Part shown: one piece after another, positions 63,938-64,000 of the stretch
How positions within the stretch are numbered: position 1 is the first letter of the stretch
How the letters are laid out: every line of letters begins with the position of its first letter
Source: Streptomyces sp. NBC_01571
GTDB lineage: Bacteria > Actinomycetota > Actinomycetes > Streptomycetales > Streptomycetaceae
Direction: 5' to 3'
Length of the DNA stretch: 64,000 nucleotides
Assembly: GCF_026339875.1 (NCBI RefSeq)
Contig: NZ_JAPEPZ010000001.1
Span: 6,200,001 to 6,264,000 of the forward strand
Notes under the pieces: generated by a model
What the model was told of the DNA's origin: nothing
What the model saw: only the letters and a program-made list of their open reading frames with translations
Databases searched by the model: none
Position numbers and translations under genes: made by a program

Positions 63938-64000
63938 ATGCACGAGAACACGTACGACTACGTCGTCATCGGAGGCGGAACGGCCGGCTCCGTGATCGCC
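63938..64000 (+). CDS. GMC oxidoreductase, choline-dehydrogenase-like (cut by window edge)
   Basis: Only 21 residues are inside the window: MHENTYDYVVIGGGTAGSVI is the FAD-binding N-terminus of a GMC oxidoreductase. Next to a betaine-aldehyde-type dehydrogenase it is likely choline dehydrogenase. ATG at 63938 has ggag 9 bases upstream; an in-frame GTG at 63893 could add 15 residues. Confidence 0.75.
   Translation, partial: MHENTYDYVVIGGGTAGSVIA

Overview
The window is a high-GC actinobacterial chromosome segment. Codon usage with G or C at almost every third position, many GTG starts, leaderless-type promoters, a sortase LAxTG substrate, LuxR and Cro/C1-type regulators and the gene order (guaA, pcrA, icmB, sucCD, purN-purH, folD, mdh) all fit Streptomyces, in the conserved core of the chromosome. 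I saw no rRNA, tRNA, CRISPR array, transposase or phage gene. About 44 genes are supported, plus one partial gene at the right edge.

Layout. 1-7.3 kb: an aldehyde dehydrogenase, a GMC oxidoreductase, a convergent cell-wall-anchored protein and a membrane protein. 7.3-14.8 kb: chorismate mutase behind a Phe/Tyr leader peptide and attenuator, guaA, an FMN-binding oxidase-like protein, a class II aldolase and small membrane proteins. 15-19.7 kb: a divergent PspC-type envelope-stress module (PspC/LiaF-like protein, PspC-kinase, LuxR regulator). 19.8-24.3 kb: two paralogous NlpC/P60 wall hydrolases flanking two membrane proteins. One lies under a c-di-AMP riboswitch but is cut by an in-frame TAG. 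24.5-30.9 kb: pcrA/uvrD, an M23 peptidase, a lipase and icmB. 31-39.4 kb: two divergent operons, DUF5691 and SWIM on the minus strand, MoxR AAA, DUF5682 and VWA on the plus strand. 39.5-46.7 kb: a proline-rich secreted protein, sucCD, a membrane-tethered Cro/C1-sigma fusion and a DUF6350 protein. 48-53.5 kb: purN-purH and folD-DUF3017. 53.7-64 kb: two HTH-membrane proteins, mdh, a three-gene cluster sharing a short Gly/Asn motif, a MarR-GNAT regulator, and a betaine-aldehyde-type dehydrogenase followed by the start of a GMC (choline-dehydrogenase-like) gene.

Metabolic links: guaA, purN, purH and folD serve purine and one-carbon metabolism; sucCD and mdh belong to the TCA cycle; the two last genes look like a choline-to-betaine pathway.

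Most notable: the MoxR/VWA/DUF5682 and SWIM/DUF5691 operons diverge from a 98-bp centre with two back-to-back copies of the actinobacterial LexA-independent DNA-damage promoter (TTGTCAGTG-N8-TANNNT). The helicase gene pcrA in the same window carries the same motif. This predicts that the whole five-gene system is damage-inducible. Other notable items are the leader peptide before chorismate mutase, the nonsense-mutated hydrolase, the shared GAFA-x-GD motif proteins at 57.9-61.2 kb and a dispersed inverted repeat family at 7.9, 46.7-47.3 and 56.1-56.4 kb.
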